A stretch of 53,271 bases of DNA from an uncultured Prevotellaceae bacterium (lineage in GTDB: Bacteria > Bacteroidota > Bacteroidia > Bacteroidales > Muribaculaceae): positions 1-53,271 of the forward strand of contig ONYP01000017.1 in assembly GCA_900322135.1 (NCBI GenBank). Reading direction: 5' to 3'. Below, piece by piece: positions 7,435-15,653 of the stretch. The position numbers and the translations under genes were made by a program. The first letter of the stretch is position 1, and the number at the start of each line of letters is the position of its first letter. The notes below the pieces were generated by a model that saw only the letters and a program-made list of their open reading frames with translations, had not been told where the DNA came from and made no database searches.

Positions 7435-9516
7435 GTGAAAAAGAGAATTGTCACTGTTTTCCTGAAGCCGCTGGTTCTGTTGATGTGTGTTATCATGTCG
7501 ATGGATGTGACGGCTGCCGGCATTGATGCTGCCGGCGCACGCGCCAGGGCATTGCAGTTTCTGAATAGCCAGCAGCGCAACATCCTGTCATCCAGCCCTC
7601 GACAACTGTCGCTTGTTCATGCCGAGAAATCCAAGGCCGACGCAAGCCTTGCCGATTACTATGTGTTCAATGCCGATGACGGCAGCGCATTTGTGATAGT
7701 CGCCGGCGATGACCGTGCGGCTGGTGTGCTGGCCTGTGGCTACCATGCCATTGACATGGATGATATTCCTTGCAACATGCAGTGGATGCTGGATCATTAC
7801 AGCAAGCAGATGGACTACTTGCGCGCTCATCCCGATGTGCCTGTTATGGCTGTCGCCAGGCAGAATTCGGTGGTGGTGTCGCCACTGGTCTCCTGCACCT
7901 GGAACCAGCGGGCGCCTTTCTACAACCAGTGCCCGACCAGCGGCACCCAGCATTGCCTGACGGGATGTGTGGCAACAGCGATGGCCCAGGTGATGTACTA
8001 CTGGAAATTTCCGGCCGTGGCGCCTGCTTTGGACAGTTACACTTCCCCGGTCAATGGCGCTACTGTTGACGCTTTGCCCGGTGGCACATTTGATTGGGAC
8101 AATATGCTTGATGTGTATCCGACCAACGCTACGGCACAGCAGAAGGATGCCGTGGCGATGCTCATGCGCTATTGCGGACAGGCTTGTCACATGGGCTACG
8201 GCACCAGTGCCAGCGGTGCTTACAGCGACGATGAGCTGGAAGGCATGAAGACTTTTGGCTACAACAATGATGCGGTGCTCCTTGACCGTGACGATTTTAC
8301 GGCCGACGAGTGGGCCGCGATGATTGAGCAGCAACTTGCTGCCGGCTGTCCCATCCTGTACGGTGGCGTGGATGCCGACAAGAATGCGGGCCATGCCTTT
8401 GTCGTGGATGGCTGTGGGGGTGGCATGTATCATATCAACTGGGGATGGAGCGGTTCAGGCGACGGCTACTTTGTGCTCGATGCTTTCACCACGATGAATC
8501 TCCAGTATTCAAGTGAGCAGCAGATGCTCTATCAGGTCTATCCTGCCGGATACCTGTATGATAAACATGCGGCCTTCATGCTACCCGCTACCCGTGTCGG
8601 TGCCACCTCTTTCACAGCAACCTGGACCGATTCAACGCCTAGCGAGTGGGTGACCGGCTACACACTGTATGTGCAGCCCTACGACCCATCGGCCCACGAG
8701 GTGGTGCTCAACGAGACCTTTGCCGCCATCAATGTGAACCTTGATGCCACAACGGCCCTGTCGGCCAGCAAGGTGGGAGACTACTGCGACAATCCCGGCT
8801 GGACAGGCAGTTTTGTCTATCTGGGTGCTGGCGGCTGCTTTATCGTCGGCGGGCAAAAGTATGTGGGTTCCCTGACCACGCCGCAACTCTATCCTGATGC
8901 TGACGGCAGGATTACTGTCAGGTTCAGTGCCCGCTACTACGGCAACGAGAACAGTTCGGCCCTTGTGACCTGTGGTGATACCCAATTGAGCGTTCCCTTG
9001 ATGCGCATGGCGACCACCTATGCCCTGGTGTTTGATGATGTCGCGCCGGGAGCACGGGTGACCTTTGGCTGCACGGCCAGGGCCCAGCGCTTCTACCTTG
9101 ATGATGTGGTAGTCACCGCGGGCGACGACCGTGACCCTGTCGAGATGGGCCCCGATGGTGCGGGATTTCTCGTCGTTCCGGACCTCACCGCCACGACATG
9201 CGATGTCACCGGGCTCAGCACGGGGGCAACCTATCGCTTCCTGGCGGTCACCCGGTTTGCCGACCTGGTGACTCTTAAGTCCAATGTGCAGTTGGTGACA
9301 TTGCTTGATCAGGAACAGCACACCTACAGGGCTGGCGATGTGGACCACAACGGTGCGGTCGATATCAATGATGTGGCGCTGCTGATTTCCTGTCTGCTCA
9401 ACGGATGGGATGACGGCATTTGCTCAACTTGTGCCAATGTCGATGGTGTGGGCGGCATCGATATCAACGATGTGACAGGCCTCATCGACATCGTGCTGGG
9501 CATGGACACCCGATGA
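7435..9516 (+). CDS. C10 family (streptopain-like) cysteine peptidase with C-terminal dockerin-like pair
   Basis: Secreted papain-fold cysteine peptidase related to SpeB and prevotella interpain, usually made as a self-inhibited zymogen. The start is GTG 7435, giving MKKRIVTVFLKPL as the signal peptide. A pro-region of roughly 120 residues precedes the catalytic domain, where the nucleophile motif GCVATAMAQVMYYW contains Cys178 and the second motif AGHAFVVDGC contains His320, followed by HINWGWSGSGDGYF. Beta-sandwich or fibronectin-like modules follow, and the last 60 residues contain two calcium-loop repeats (GDVDHNGAVDINDVALLI and NVDGVGGIDINDVTGLI). At 693 residues it is longer than SpeB because of these add-ons. 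Host-protein degradation is the usual inferred role; the target is unknown. Confidence 0.92.
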   Translation: MKKRIVTVFLKPLVLLMCVIMSMDVTAAGIDAAGARARALQFLNSQQRNILSSSPRQLSLVHAEKSKADASLADYYVFNADDGSAFVIVAGDDRAAGVLACGYHAIDMDDIPCNMQWMLDHYSKQMDYLRAHPDVPVMAVARQNSVVVSPLVSCTWNQRAPFYNQCPTSGTQHCLTGCVATAMAQVMYYWKFPAVAPALDSYTSPVNGATVDALPGGTFDWDNMLDVYPTNATAQQKDAVAMLMRYCGQACHMGYGTSASGAYSDDELEGMKTFGYNNDAVLLDRDDFTADEWAAMIEQQLAAGCPILYGGVDADKNAGHAFVVDGCGGGMYHINWGWSGSGDGYFVLDAFTTMNLQYSSEQQMLYQVYPAGYLYDKHAAFMLPATRVGATSFTATWTDSTPSEWVTGYTLYVQPYDPSAHEVVLNETFAAINVNLDATTALSASKVGDYCDNPGWTGSFVYLGAGGCFIVGGQKYVGSLTTPQLYPDADGRITVRFSARYYGNENSSALVTCGDTQLSVPLMRMATTYALVFDDVAPGARVTFGCTARAQRFYLDDVVVTAGDDRDPVEMGPDGAGFLVVPDLTATTCDVTGLSTGATYRFLAVTRFADLVTLKSNVQLVTLLDQEQHTYRAGDVDHNGAVDINDVALLISCLLNGWDDGICSTCANVDGVGGIDINDVTGLIDIVLGMDTR

Positions 9517-9553
9517 GTCCCCTTGAGTATAAAAAGTTTGTTTAACCGTTAAA

Positions 9554-10108
9554 GTGCTGAATGTTTTGGCTAACCCAAGTACTAAACAGGAATTGCTGGC
9601 TTCCATCACCGATGGATATGCCAAGTTGTGCGACCAGATCGCTAAGATGAGTGATGATGAGAGGGCTGCGGCGTTTGATTTCACTGCCGACCCCAAGAAG
9701 TGCGGTGTGCGCTGGCAGTATGACAGGTGCCTGCGTGACTTGCTGATACACCTCCACGAGTGGCAGGTGCTCATGCGCGAGTTTGTGCAGAACATCCGCG
9801 AAGGCCATCCCAGGGATTACTTGCCCGATGAGTACCGCCGCAACTATCACGAGATGGACAAGATGCTGGTCCAGAAGCATCAAGGCACTCCACTGGAGGA
9901 GGCCACACGGCTCCTGGGACAGACCCACGACGAGATGCTCGCCCTCGCCGATAGTTTCTCGGACGAGGAACTCTTCACGAAGGGCTACTACAAGAACACC
10001 TACACCACCACGATGGCGGCCTATTTCGTGAGCGTCACCACCAGCCCATACGGCCAAGCGGTGAAACTGCTCAAGTCCCACCAGAAGAATTGCCGCAATC
10101 GCGGTTAA
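9554..10108 (+). CDS. ClbS/DfsB-like four-helix protein (DUF1706)
   Basis: The 184-residue product resembles the ClbS/DfsB family by its opening (TKQELLASITDGYAKL), the central RDLLIHLHEWQ and the C-terminal PYGQAVKLLKSHQK. ClbS itself opens the cyclopropane warhead of colibactin; most family members in gut bacteria have no known substrate, so this resemblance does not show colibactin protection. The track start is GTG 9554; a TTG at 9566 in the same frame would begin closer to the usual family start, so the exact N-terminus is uncertain. It lies 37 nt after the C10 peptidase gene on the same strand without a terminator between, so cotranscription is possible. No export signal is seen; it should be cytoplasmic. 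Confidence 0.75.
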   Translation: MLNVLANPSTKQELLASITDGYAKLCDQIAKMSDDERAAAFDFTADPKKCGVRWQYDRCLRDLLIHLHEWQVLMREFVQNIREGHPRDYLPDEYRRNYHEMDKMLVQKHQGTPLEEATRLLGQTHDEMLALADSFSDEELFTKGYYKNTYTTTMAAYFVSVTTSPYGQAVKLLKSHQKNCRNRG

Positions 10109-10210
10109 TACGGCCACCCGGCTGCAAGAATACTGCAACGCGCCATGACCGTCGTTCGGCAGGTTTCATTTATGGCAGCAAAACCGATTTAGTTTTTACA
10201 ACCCGTGCCC

Positions 10211-10241
10211 TTGGGCTTATCCGAAATTCATTGTACCTTTG
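10211..10241 (+). promoter_or_regulatory. Promoter of the membrane regulator-like gene
   Basis: TTG (10211-10213), 20 nt, TACCTTTG (10234-10241) is an excellent match to the phylum consensus. The predicted start point near 10248 supports ATG 10291 as the first codon of the next gene. Confidence 0.85.
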
Positions 10242-10290
10242 CAAGTACTATAACCCAGCCGGTTGCATCTGGCGGCATTCCCCGGGAACA

Positions 10291-13200
10291 ATGGCAAGAA
10301 GACAGGTCATATTCATCAGCATATTGATTCTCATGCTCTCGTTGTTATCATGCAGCAACGACGAGAAGCGTTTCCTGCCCATGAACGAGGCCGAGATCTA
10401 CTTTAATGAAACGCTGGCCTCGATATCGTGTGATGCCGTCGACATCAACAGGTTCTACATCGGGACTGAAAACGGCACGGTCTATGTCTACCATGCCGAC
10501 AACAACCACCTGGACACGCTCAAGACCGACTTTGACCGCATCTATAAAGTGGTCAGGGCCAGTGACGGCGATAGGGATGTCTACTGGCTTGGCGTGCGCA
10601 ACCAGGGTCTCAGGAAGTGCCGTGTCGACGGCGACAGTCTGGTGGACACCAACGGCGGCTACCCGATGGGCAGAAAAACGACACGGTATTCCTGTTATGA
10701 TATCGCCCTGCAGGGAGAATATGCCTATGTGGCGACATCCCAGGGACTGTTTGCCGTAAACCGGGACAACGACCGCCTCGTTGCTATCAAGACCCTGAAC
10801 GGTGATGACTACAACACCCATGAGCTGTTGCCGTTCTCGGTCACTCACCTGAGTAACTACCGTGACTCGTTGCTGCTATGCGCTAGCGACAGCGGCGTGC
10901 TGAGGGTTGATCTGAAAAAGAGTCCGTTGCAATGTAGCAAGAGCGCCATCAGCAGCAAGACAACACAGGTCGTTGTCGAGGGTGACAGGGTGTGTGCCCT
11001 GTGCAAGGATGTATTGATGATTACCGATCCCGGTGCCATGCATGTCAAGGATTCCATTGCCACGGGGCTGAAGGATGCCCAACTGTTTTACTATGCCGCC
11101 AGGAGGAATTACCTTGTCGGCCAGAACCAGTTGGCCATCGTCCGCGACACCTTCCTGAACATGCCCGAGCGGTATGAAATCATGCCGATGCGCCGGCATG
11201 TGAGGACCGATGCCTATCATCCCATCGTCGACGACGCGGTGCGCAACCAGTCGTTGCTGCTGACCGACCATGCGCTGCTCAGGATTGCCCACATGTTCAA
11301 CGATGTGGGCCGCGTGACCCTGTCCTGCCTTGACGGCAGTGACATCTACTACATGGTGGACGGCAATAAGCTGTTCAGGCAGCGGACCCATGACGAGGCT
11401 GCCAAGCAGGTGTATACACTGCCTGGCGGCAGCAGGGCACAAGCCATGACCGTCTCGCGAGGTATATTGTATTATGTCGATATGCAGAAACGCGTGATGA
11501 AGGTCAATGTCGAGGACTCCTATGTCGCCAACTCGTTGTTCTCGTGGGAAACGCAATATGCCGACGCGATAAAAAGGCGCATCACGGCAATGAGCGCTTA
11601 TCAGGATAATATACTCATTGGTGTCCAGGATGTGCCGTGCCTGGGTGGACCCTTGGAACCCGTGGCACAGCGTTTAAATGATACCTTGGGGGAATCCTAT
11701 ATCACGAGATTTACCGTCATTCCCAACAGCGGCAATGCTCAAGATTCAATCCTGCTGGTTGCGACCTTGAACCATGGCATCTGGGTGGTGAATGGCGGCA
11801 ATATTAAGAGGATGCCCGATGCCAAGCCGTTTGTCTGTGACATGGCTGTTGATGGAAATCTGTATTTCATCACCAACCACGAGTTGTATCGGCAACAGGC
11901 CGATTCCCTGCCGGTGTTCTGTGGCAAGACCTCGGGATTCAATCGGTTGTTCTCCCTGAAAAACCATCATCTGGTGGGCCTGGGGGAATATGGAATCAAG
12001 GATTTTACCGATTCCCTGTCGGTGACTGGGTTGCATGGCGTCAGATTTGAACCTAACGCCTGCGTGGCTAGAGACGGGGTAATCTATGCGGGCAGTTCAA
12101 TCGGTCTTGTCGCTATCCAAGCCACTCAAGACGGGCAGGGACTGCAACACCGATTCATTGAACTGGTACCGGCCAGGGAGATGTTCACCAGAAACAATGT
12201 GCTGATTGCAGCAGCCATCGCCATCCTGTCGATACTCTCGGTTTGGTGGTATGATAGGCGCAGGATGAGCCAAAGGTCTATCCAGAATATCAAGAATGAC
12301 CTCACCTTGCGTCTGGACGAACTCAACTCGGTGCGCGAACATCTCGACAGGGACACTTGTGCCCACCTCGATGAACTGGCGGCAGCGGTCGAGCAGGTGA
12401 GCGATTCAGGCAAGAAAGAGTCGCTGTCGTCCCTGAGGGCCATCAGCCTGAAGATTATGGAGATAACAGGGCGCACTCCCGCCATGCTGTTGAAAGTGCT
12501 CAATGGCCAACTGGATTACATCAGGCAGAGTAAATCGGATGGGGCCGTAGAGTGTGTCAAAAAAACCAATGAGGCTATAAAAGTGCACACGCTGTTGAGG
12601 ATGGGAGGCCAAATCAAGGCCAATGCACAATGGATAGAAAACGAGAAACTGACCCAAAGTAAACTCGACCGATATGCCTCGGTTTCAAAGAATCTGCCGT
12701 CGATTCCCAAGTTGACCGATGAAACGATGCTGATTCTGAACTCGTCAAAGTCGGCCGAACAAAAAATCAAGGAAATCGAGAGGGTATTGAACAACATTGA
12801 TGACCCCGACGCTGCAGCCAAGGTCACCACCTATGTTGAGCAGCGAATCGATGAATGTGAAAAGGCACAGCGGGGAACCGACGACAGCCTCTTGATAGAT
12901 TCATCATTAAAGAGGATTATCGGTGGCTATAACTCTGTCTTGGAGGGCATGGGTGCCGCCGAGGACAAAATGGACCTGTTGAATCGTATTGCGATGTGCG
13001 ATAAATGTCATGATACAATCAAGATTCTGTTGGCAATCAACACTCACCTGAGAGACTATGACAAGCTCAATACCGCATTTGAGAAACAGGAAAAAGAAAT
13101 TGAAAAGAGGGCAGCCGAGGGGCATTATGCGCTCAGCGAGTCCTTGAAGGATGAAGACAGGAAGGTCAGGGCCCGGATTCAGAGGGAGATTGAGAGCGTG

Positions 13201-13548
13201 TGTGACGAAGTCGAGAAGAAGATCGACCGTCTATATGACCGCTTGAACCGTGGCTCGGAAAATGAGTTGCTCAACATCATCGAGATAAGTATGAAGGCTG
13301 GGCAAGGGCAGTTCCTGCAGGCTAAAATCCTGGCACTGCTGTTGACAGGCACTGAAATTCCTGTGAGCCGGTTTAAAAACCTGTTTAAAGTAAACGAGCA
13401 GAGCATCAGACGCGTTAAGCGTTTAACGATAAAGCAGCTGCAACTTCATGAAAATGAAATAATTGAGTTTGCTGCAAGGCGACCCATGAGTATTGCTCCC
13501 ATGCTTTCAGATATTATCGTGTTGGAACAAAAAACAGGCCAAAGATAG
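10291..13548 (+). CDS. Candidate membrane-spanning one-component regulator (propeller-like sensor, one TM, coiled coil, HTH-like C-terminus)
   Basis: I do not recognise a named family. The 1085-residue protein starts with a signal sequence ending in a lipobox-like LLSC. About 600 periplasmic residues follow, with repeated blade-like stretches (for example YAYVATSQGLFAVNRD and ILLVATLNHGIWVVN) recalling the propellers of Bacteroidota hybrid two-component sensors. One transmembrane helix (VLIAAAIAILSILSVWW, near residues 637-655) leads to about 350 mostly helical, charged residues. The tail near 1011-1050 (KILALLLTGTEIPVSRFKNL followed by NEQSIRRVKRL) looks like a LuxR-type helix-turn-helix. 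No histidine kinase or receiver motif is visible. The longer frame from 10090 is rejected because of the promoter at 10211-10241. Gene order suggests it controls the following cassette. Confidence 0.6.
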   Translation: MARRQVIFISILILMLSLLSCSNDEKRFLPMNEAEIYFNETLASISCDAVDINRFYIGTENGTVYVYHADNNHLDTLKTDFDRIYKVVRASDGDRDVYWLGVRNQGLRKCRVDGDSLVDTNGGYPMGRKTTRYSCYDIALQGEYAYVATSQGLFAVNRDNDRLVAIKTLNGDDYNTHELLPFSVTHLSNYRDSLLLCASDSGVLRVDLKKSPLQCSKSAISSKTTQVVVEGDRVCALCKDVLMITDPGAMHVKDSIATGLKDAQLFYYAARRNYLVGQNQLAIVRDTFLNMPERYEIMPMRRHVRTDAYHPIVDDAVRNQSLLLTDHALLRIAHMFNDVGRVTLSCLDGSDIYYMVDGNKLFRQRTHDEAAKQVYTLPGGSRAQAMTVSRGILYYVDMQKRVMKVNVEDSYVANSLFSWETQYADAIKRRITAMSAYQDNILIGVQDVPCLGGPLEPVAQRLNDTLGESYITRFTVIPNSGNAQDSILLVATLNHGIWVVNGGNIKRMPDAKPFVCDMAVDGNLYFITNHELYRQQADSLPVFCGKTSGFNRLFSLKNHHLVGLGEYGIKDFTDSLSVTGLHGVRFEPNACVARDGVIYAGSSIGLVAIQATQDGQGLQHRFIELVPAREMFTRNNVLIAAAIAILSILSVWWYDRRRMSQRSIQNIKNDLTLRLDELNSVREHLDRDTCAHLDELAAAVEQVSDSGKKESLSSLRAISLKIMEITGRTPAMLLKVLNGQLDYIRQSKSDGAVECVKKTNEAIKVHTLLRMGGQIKANAQWIENEKLTQSKLDRYASVSKNLPSIPKLTDETMLILNSSKSAEQKIKEIERVLNNIDDPDAAAKVTTYVEQRIDECEKAQRGTDDSLLIDSSLKRIIGGYNSVLEGMGAAEDKMDLLNRIAMCDKCHDTIKILLAINTHLRDYDKLNTAFEKQEKEIEKRAAEGHYALSESLKDEDRKVRARIQREIESVCDEVEKKIDRLYDRLNRGSENELLNIIEISMKAGQGQFLQAKILALLLTGTEIPVSRFKNLFKVNEQSIRRVKRLTIKQLQLHENEIIEFAARRPMSIAPMLSDIIVLEQKTGQR

Positions 13549-13751
13549 ACTCAAAACAGCGTTACAAAATACCTGAAAACCTAAAATGTACCGTTGCAAA
13601 GCGGGATAATGCAGGATATGCTCGCCTGTTATTGTTAAAGTAATTATTTTTTTTTGAAAATTTGTCTGTCGATGATTTCAGTCATGCTGAAAACACCGGC
13701 AGCCGATAACTTTTTATTCACTCGTTTTACTTTCTTTAAATTGTTACTATT

Positions 13752-14021
13752 ATGAAAACTTTATTTGTATCATTGATGATGACATTGGCAGTTGCAGCTT
13801 CAGCTTCAGCAAGCAACTCCTGGCCCGTGTCATCTGACCAGACCCCATCTGTAGTTGTATCGATGGTTTTGGACCCCTCTTGGCCCTTGTCGGTGGACTT
13901 GGACCCCTCCTGGCCGGCACCAGGCGAGATGCTCGCTTCATGGCCTTATGTTGTAGATATGAAACCCTCGTGGCCGGTATCGGTGGATGTGAATCCTTCA
14001 TGGCCAGTTACTAATAATTGA
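13752..14021 (+). CDS. Small secreted protein of exact 10-residue Ser-Trp-Pro repeats
   Basis: This 89-residue protein has a signal peptide (MKTLFVSLMMTLAVAASASA) and a mature part that is almost wholly tandem repeats of period ten. Tryptophans sit at residues 24, 44, 54, 64, 74 and 84, each in SWP, and residue 34 is the one position where the repeat has decayed (PSVV). A typical unit is PSWPLSVDLD. There are no cysteines and few charges other than Asp. The DNA period is 30 bp, but the units differ at the base level, so the repeat is old and kept at protein level. The gene lies 203 nt after the regulator-like gene and 33 nt before a pseudo-transpeptidase gene. Function unknown; a wall- or protein-binding peptide is a guess. 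Confidence 0.75.
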   Translation: MKTLFVSLMMTLAVAASASASNSWPVSSDQTPSVVVSMVLDPSWPLSVDLDPSWPAPGEMLASWPYVVDMKPSWPVSVDVNPSWPVTNN

Positions 14022-14054
14022 AAACTGATGTATTTATCCTAATGTAGTTTGTCG

Positions 14055-15080
14055 ATGAAGAGTTACATCGCAATATTAACATTAGTTATGGCCAGTCTTG
14101 CTGCCCATGGTCAGTCTCTGGTGGACCATGCCATGCAAGAGGCGGCAAGACAGGCCATTATGGAAATGGTGAACTCGGGTGGCGAAACAGGGTTCTCGGC
14201 AGTTTCGGTCGCTGTGATGGATAATGGTAACGGCAATGTGTTGACATTGCTTGACTTGAAGATGACGACCGATGGCTTGCAGGAAGTCGCCGATAACGAT
14301 TACCGGCCCTATTATCACGATGGCAACACGATGGCAATCATGTATCTCCTGTTGCTCGAGAGTGGGGTCTCTCCCGACGAGATGCACTACACTCCCTGTG
14401 TTTACCGCGACAGCGCGTCAAGGCGCATCAGAATCCTGGACCACCAGGTGGGTGACCCTTGTTATATGTCTCTAAAGGTGGCTATGGACCGTTCAGATGT
14501 TGTCATGGTCAAGGCACTGGAAAAGCGCTTCGGTAAGTCGATGAGAGAATTTGCCTATTACCTGAATATGACGGGCTCATGGTTAGGTGATACCGATCAG
14601 GACTGGACAATTGACGACTTTAGCGGTCAAGAGAATGATGATTGGCAAGCGGCGGATGCTTTTGCGCCTGGCGAACAATCAACTACGCTGCAGATGGCAG
14701 CATGGATGCAGGCTGTCGCAAATGATGGAAAAATGATGACCCCTCGCCTGGATGCGAGCGACAAACAAGATGTGTACATGACGATGAAGGCTCAGGAATC
14801 AAATATCGGTTTGCTCAAGGAGGCCTTGCGCGATGCGGTGTTGGTGGGATGTGCCAAATCGGCCAATTCCCCCATGGTGCCGGTCAGCGGCATGGTCAAT
14901 GTCACGGTGGATATGACTACCAGAGAACGCTGTGCCATGTTCAACGGTTTCATTCCGGGCTATACCGTCACGGTCAATCTTGTCATGAGAAGCGGCGATG
15001 CCAACGATGCCCCTGCGGCTATTGCCCGCAACATTATCGAATGGATCGCCAACAATAGAATTAACAATATTCACCAATAA
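14055..15080 (+). CDS. Secreted degenerate FtsI/PBP-like transpeptidase domain (predicted pseudoenzyme)
   Basis: The 341-residue product has a signal peptide (MKSYIAILTLVMASLAAHGQ) and a domain whose order of segments follows class B penicillin-binding proteins. AVSVAVMDNGNGNVLTLL matches the strand before the active site; YHDGNTMAIMYLLLLESG stands where EPGSTFK plus helix would be, so the catalytic Ser and Lys are Asn and Ala. RSDVVMVKALEKRFG stands at the SxN motif, without its Asn; GEQSTTLQMAAWMQAVANDGK matches the TPLQ...ANGG helix; VSGMVNVTV replaces KTGT. All three motifs are lost, so acyl transfer is not expected. ATG 14055 is chosen over TTG 14049. It lies 12 nt before the next gene. 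Homology is by eye. Confidence 0.65.
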   Translation: MKSYIAILTLVMASLAAHGQSLVDHAMQEAARQAIMEMVNSGGETGFSAVSVAVMDNGNGNVLTLLDLKMTTDGLQEVADNDYRPYYHDGNTMAIMYLLLLESGVSPDEMHYTPCVYRDSASRRIRILDHQVGDPCYMSLKVAMDRSDVVMVKALEKRFGKSMREFAYYLNMTGSWLGDTDQDWTIDDFSGQENDDWQAADAFAPGEQSTTLQMAAWMQAVANDGKMMTPRLDASDKQDVYMTMKAQESNIGLLKEALRDAVLVGCAKSANSPMVPVSGMVNVTVDMTTRERCAMFNGFIPGYTVTVNLVMRSGDANDAPAAIARNIIEWIANNRINNIHQ

Positions 15081-15092
15081 ACACTTATCACT

Positions 15093-15587
15093 ATGTTCGA
15101 CAAAATTTTCAACAGCAGCGGTTTTACCTTGTTTATGGTAATTGTTGTGGCCATCGGTTTTCTGGTACCTGTTGACAATGATGAAACCGAGACCTCAACC
15201 CAGTATTCAGGTACATCAAGTATGACGACTACTCCACATCACATCATGATGTTGGAAGAGAGTGCGGCTCGGCGAGCAGCAATGCAAGCTGCTCTGGATG
15301 AGGTTCATGCTGCTCATGGGGCTTTTTGGCGTGATTCTGTCAAGATTCATAAAATGACTTTGCCTTCGGCTTTGACACGCCCCAGTCTGACTGAAAAGGA
15401 ACGCGAGATGTTGACTGCGCGAGGCATCAGGATGCCAATAGGTCCCGGGTTGAATGTGGACCCGATGACGGAGGGAGAACCCGGGACGGGGAAAATGCAG
15501 GAAGCGACATCGCCCCCCGAGCCGATTGTCCCCAAGGCCGATGTCCCCGAGGCCGATGTCCCCGAGACGGATGCTCCTGAAATTTAA
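15093..15587 (+). CDS. Small membrane-anchored protein with Pro/Asp/Glu-rich tail
   Basis: Unrecognised 164-residue protein. One N-terminal hydrophobic helix (GFTLFMVIVVAIGFLVPV, residues 10-27) probably anchors it in the inner membrane with the rest outside. Then come a Ser/Thr-rich linker, a short helical stretch with ESAARRAAMQAALDEVHAAH, and a tail ending in near-tandem pentapeptides (ADVPE, ADVPE, TDAPE). The layout, a short anchor with an extended periplasmic arm, resembles cell-division or wall-complex adaptor proteins in shape only. It starts 12 nt after the first pseudo-transpeptidase and is followed by a small stem (15593-15611) and then the second one, so it probably belongs to the same transcript. 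Confidence 0.6.
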   Translation: MFDKIFNSSGFTLFMVIVVAIGFLVPVDNDETETSTQYSGTSSMTTTPHHIMMLEESAARRAAMQAALDEVHAAHGAFWRDSVKIHKMTLPSALTRPSLTEKEREMLTARGIRMPIGPGLNVDPMTEGEPGTGKMQEATSPPEPIVPKADVPEADVPETDAPEI

Positions 15588-15592
15588 TGGTT

Positions 15593-15611
15593 AAGCCCAC
15601 GATTTGGGCTT
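15593..15611 (+). other. Short hairpin between two cassette genes
   Basis: AAGCCC (15593-15598) pairs with GGGCTT (15606-15611), and the right arm runs into TTC. The stem is too short and its T-run too weak for a full terminator; it may cut expression of the last cassette gene. Confidence 0.35.
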
Positions 15612-15653
15612 TCACGATGGCAGATATCAACAGGATAATAAATGGGATAAGAT

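Noticed and set aside
6374-9516. Cellulosome components
   Set aside because: Dockerin-like motifs alone do not make a cellulosome; no cohesin, scaffoldin or cellulase is in the window.
9554-10108. Colibactin self-resistance gene clbS
   Set aside because: The fold family matches, but no colibactin pathway is present and most relatives act on unknown substrates.
10090-10290. Upstream extension of the regulator-like protein
   Set aside because: The extra 67 residues overlap the previous gene's end and the promoter, and they would bury the signal sequence.
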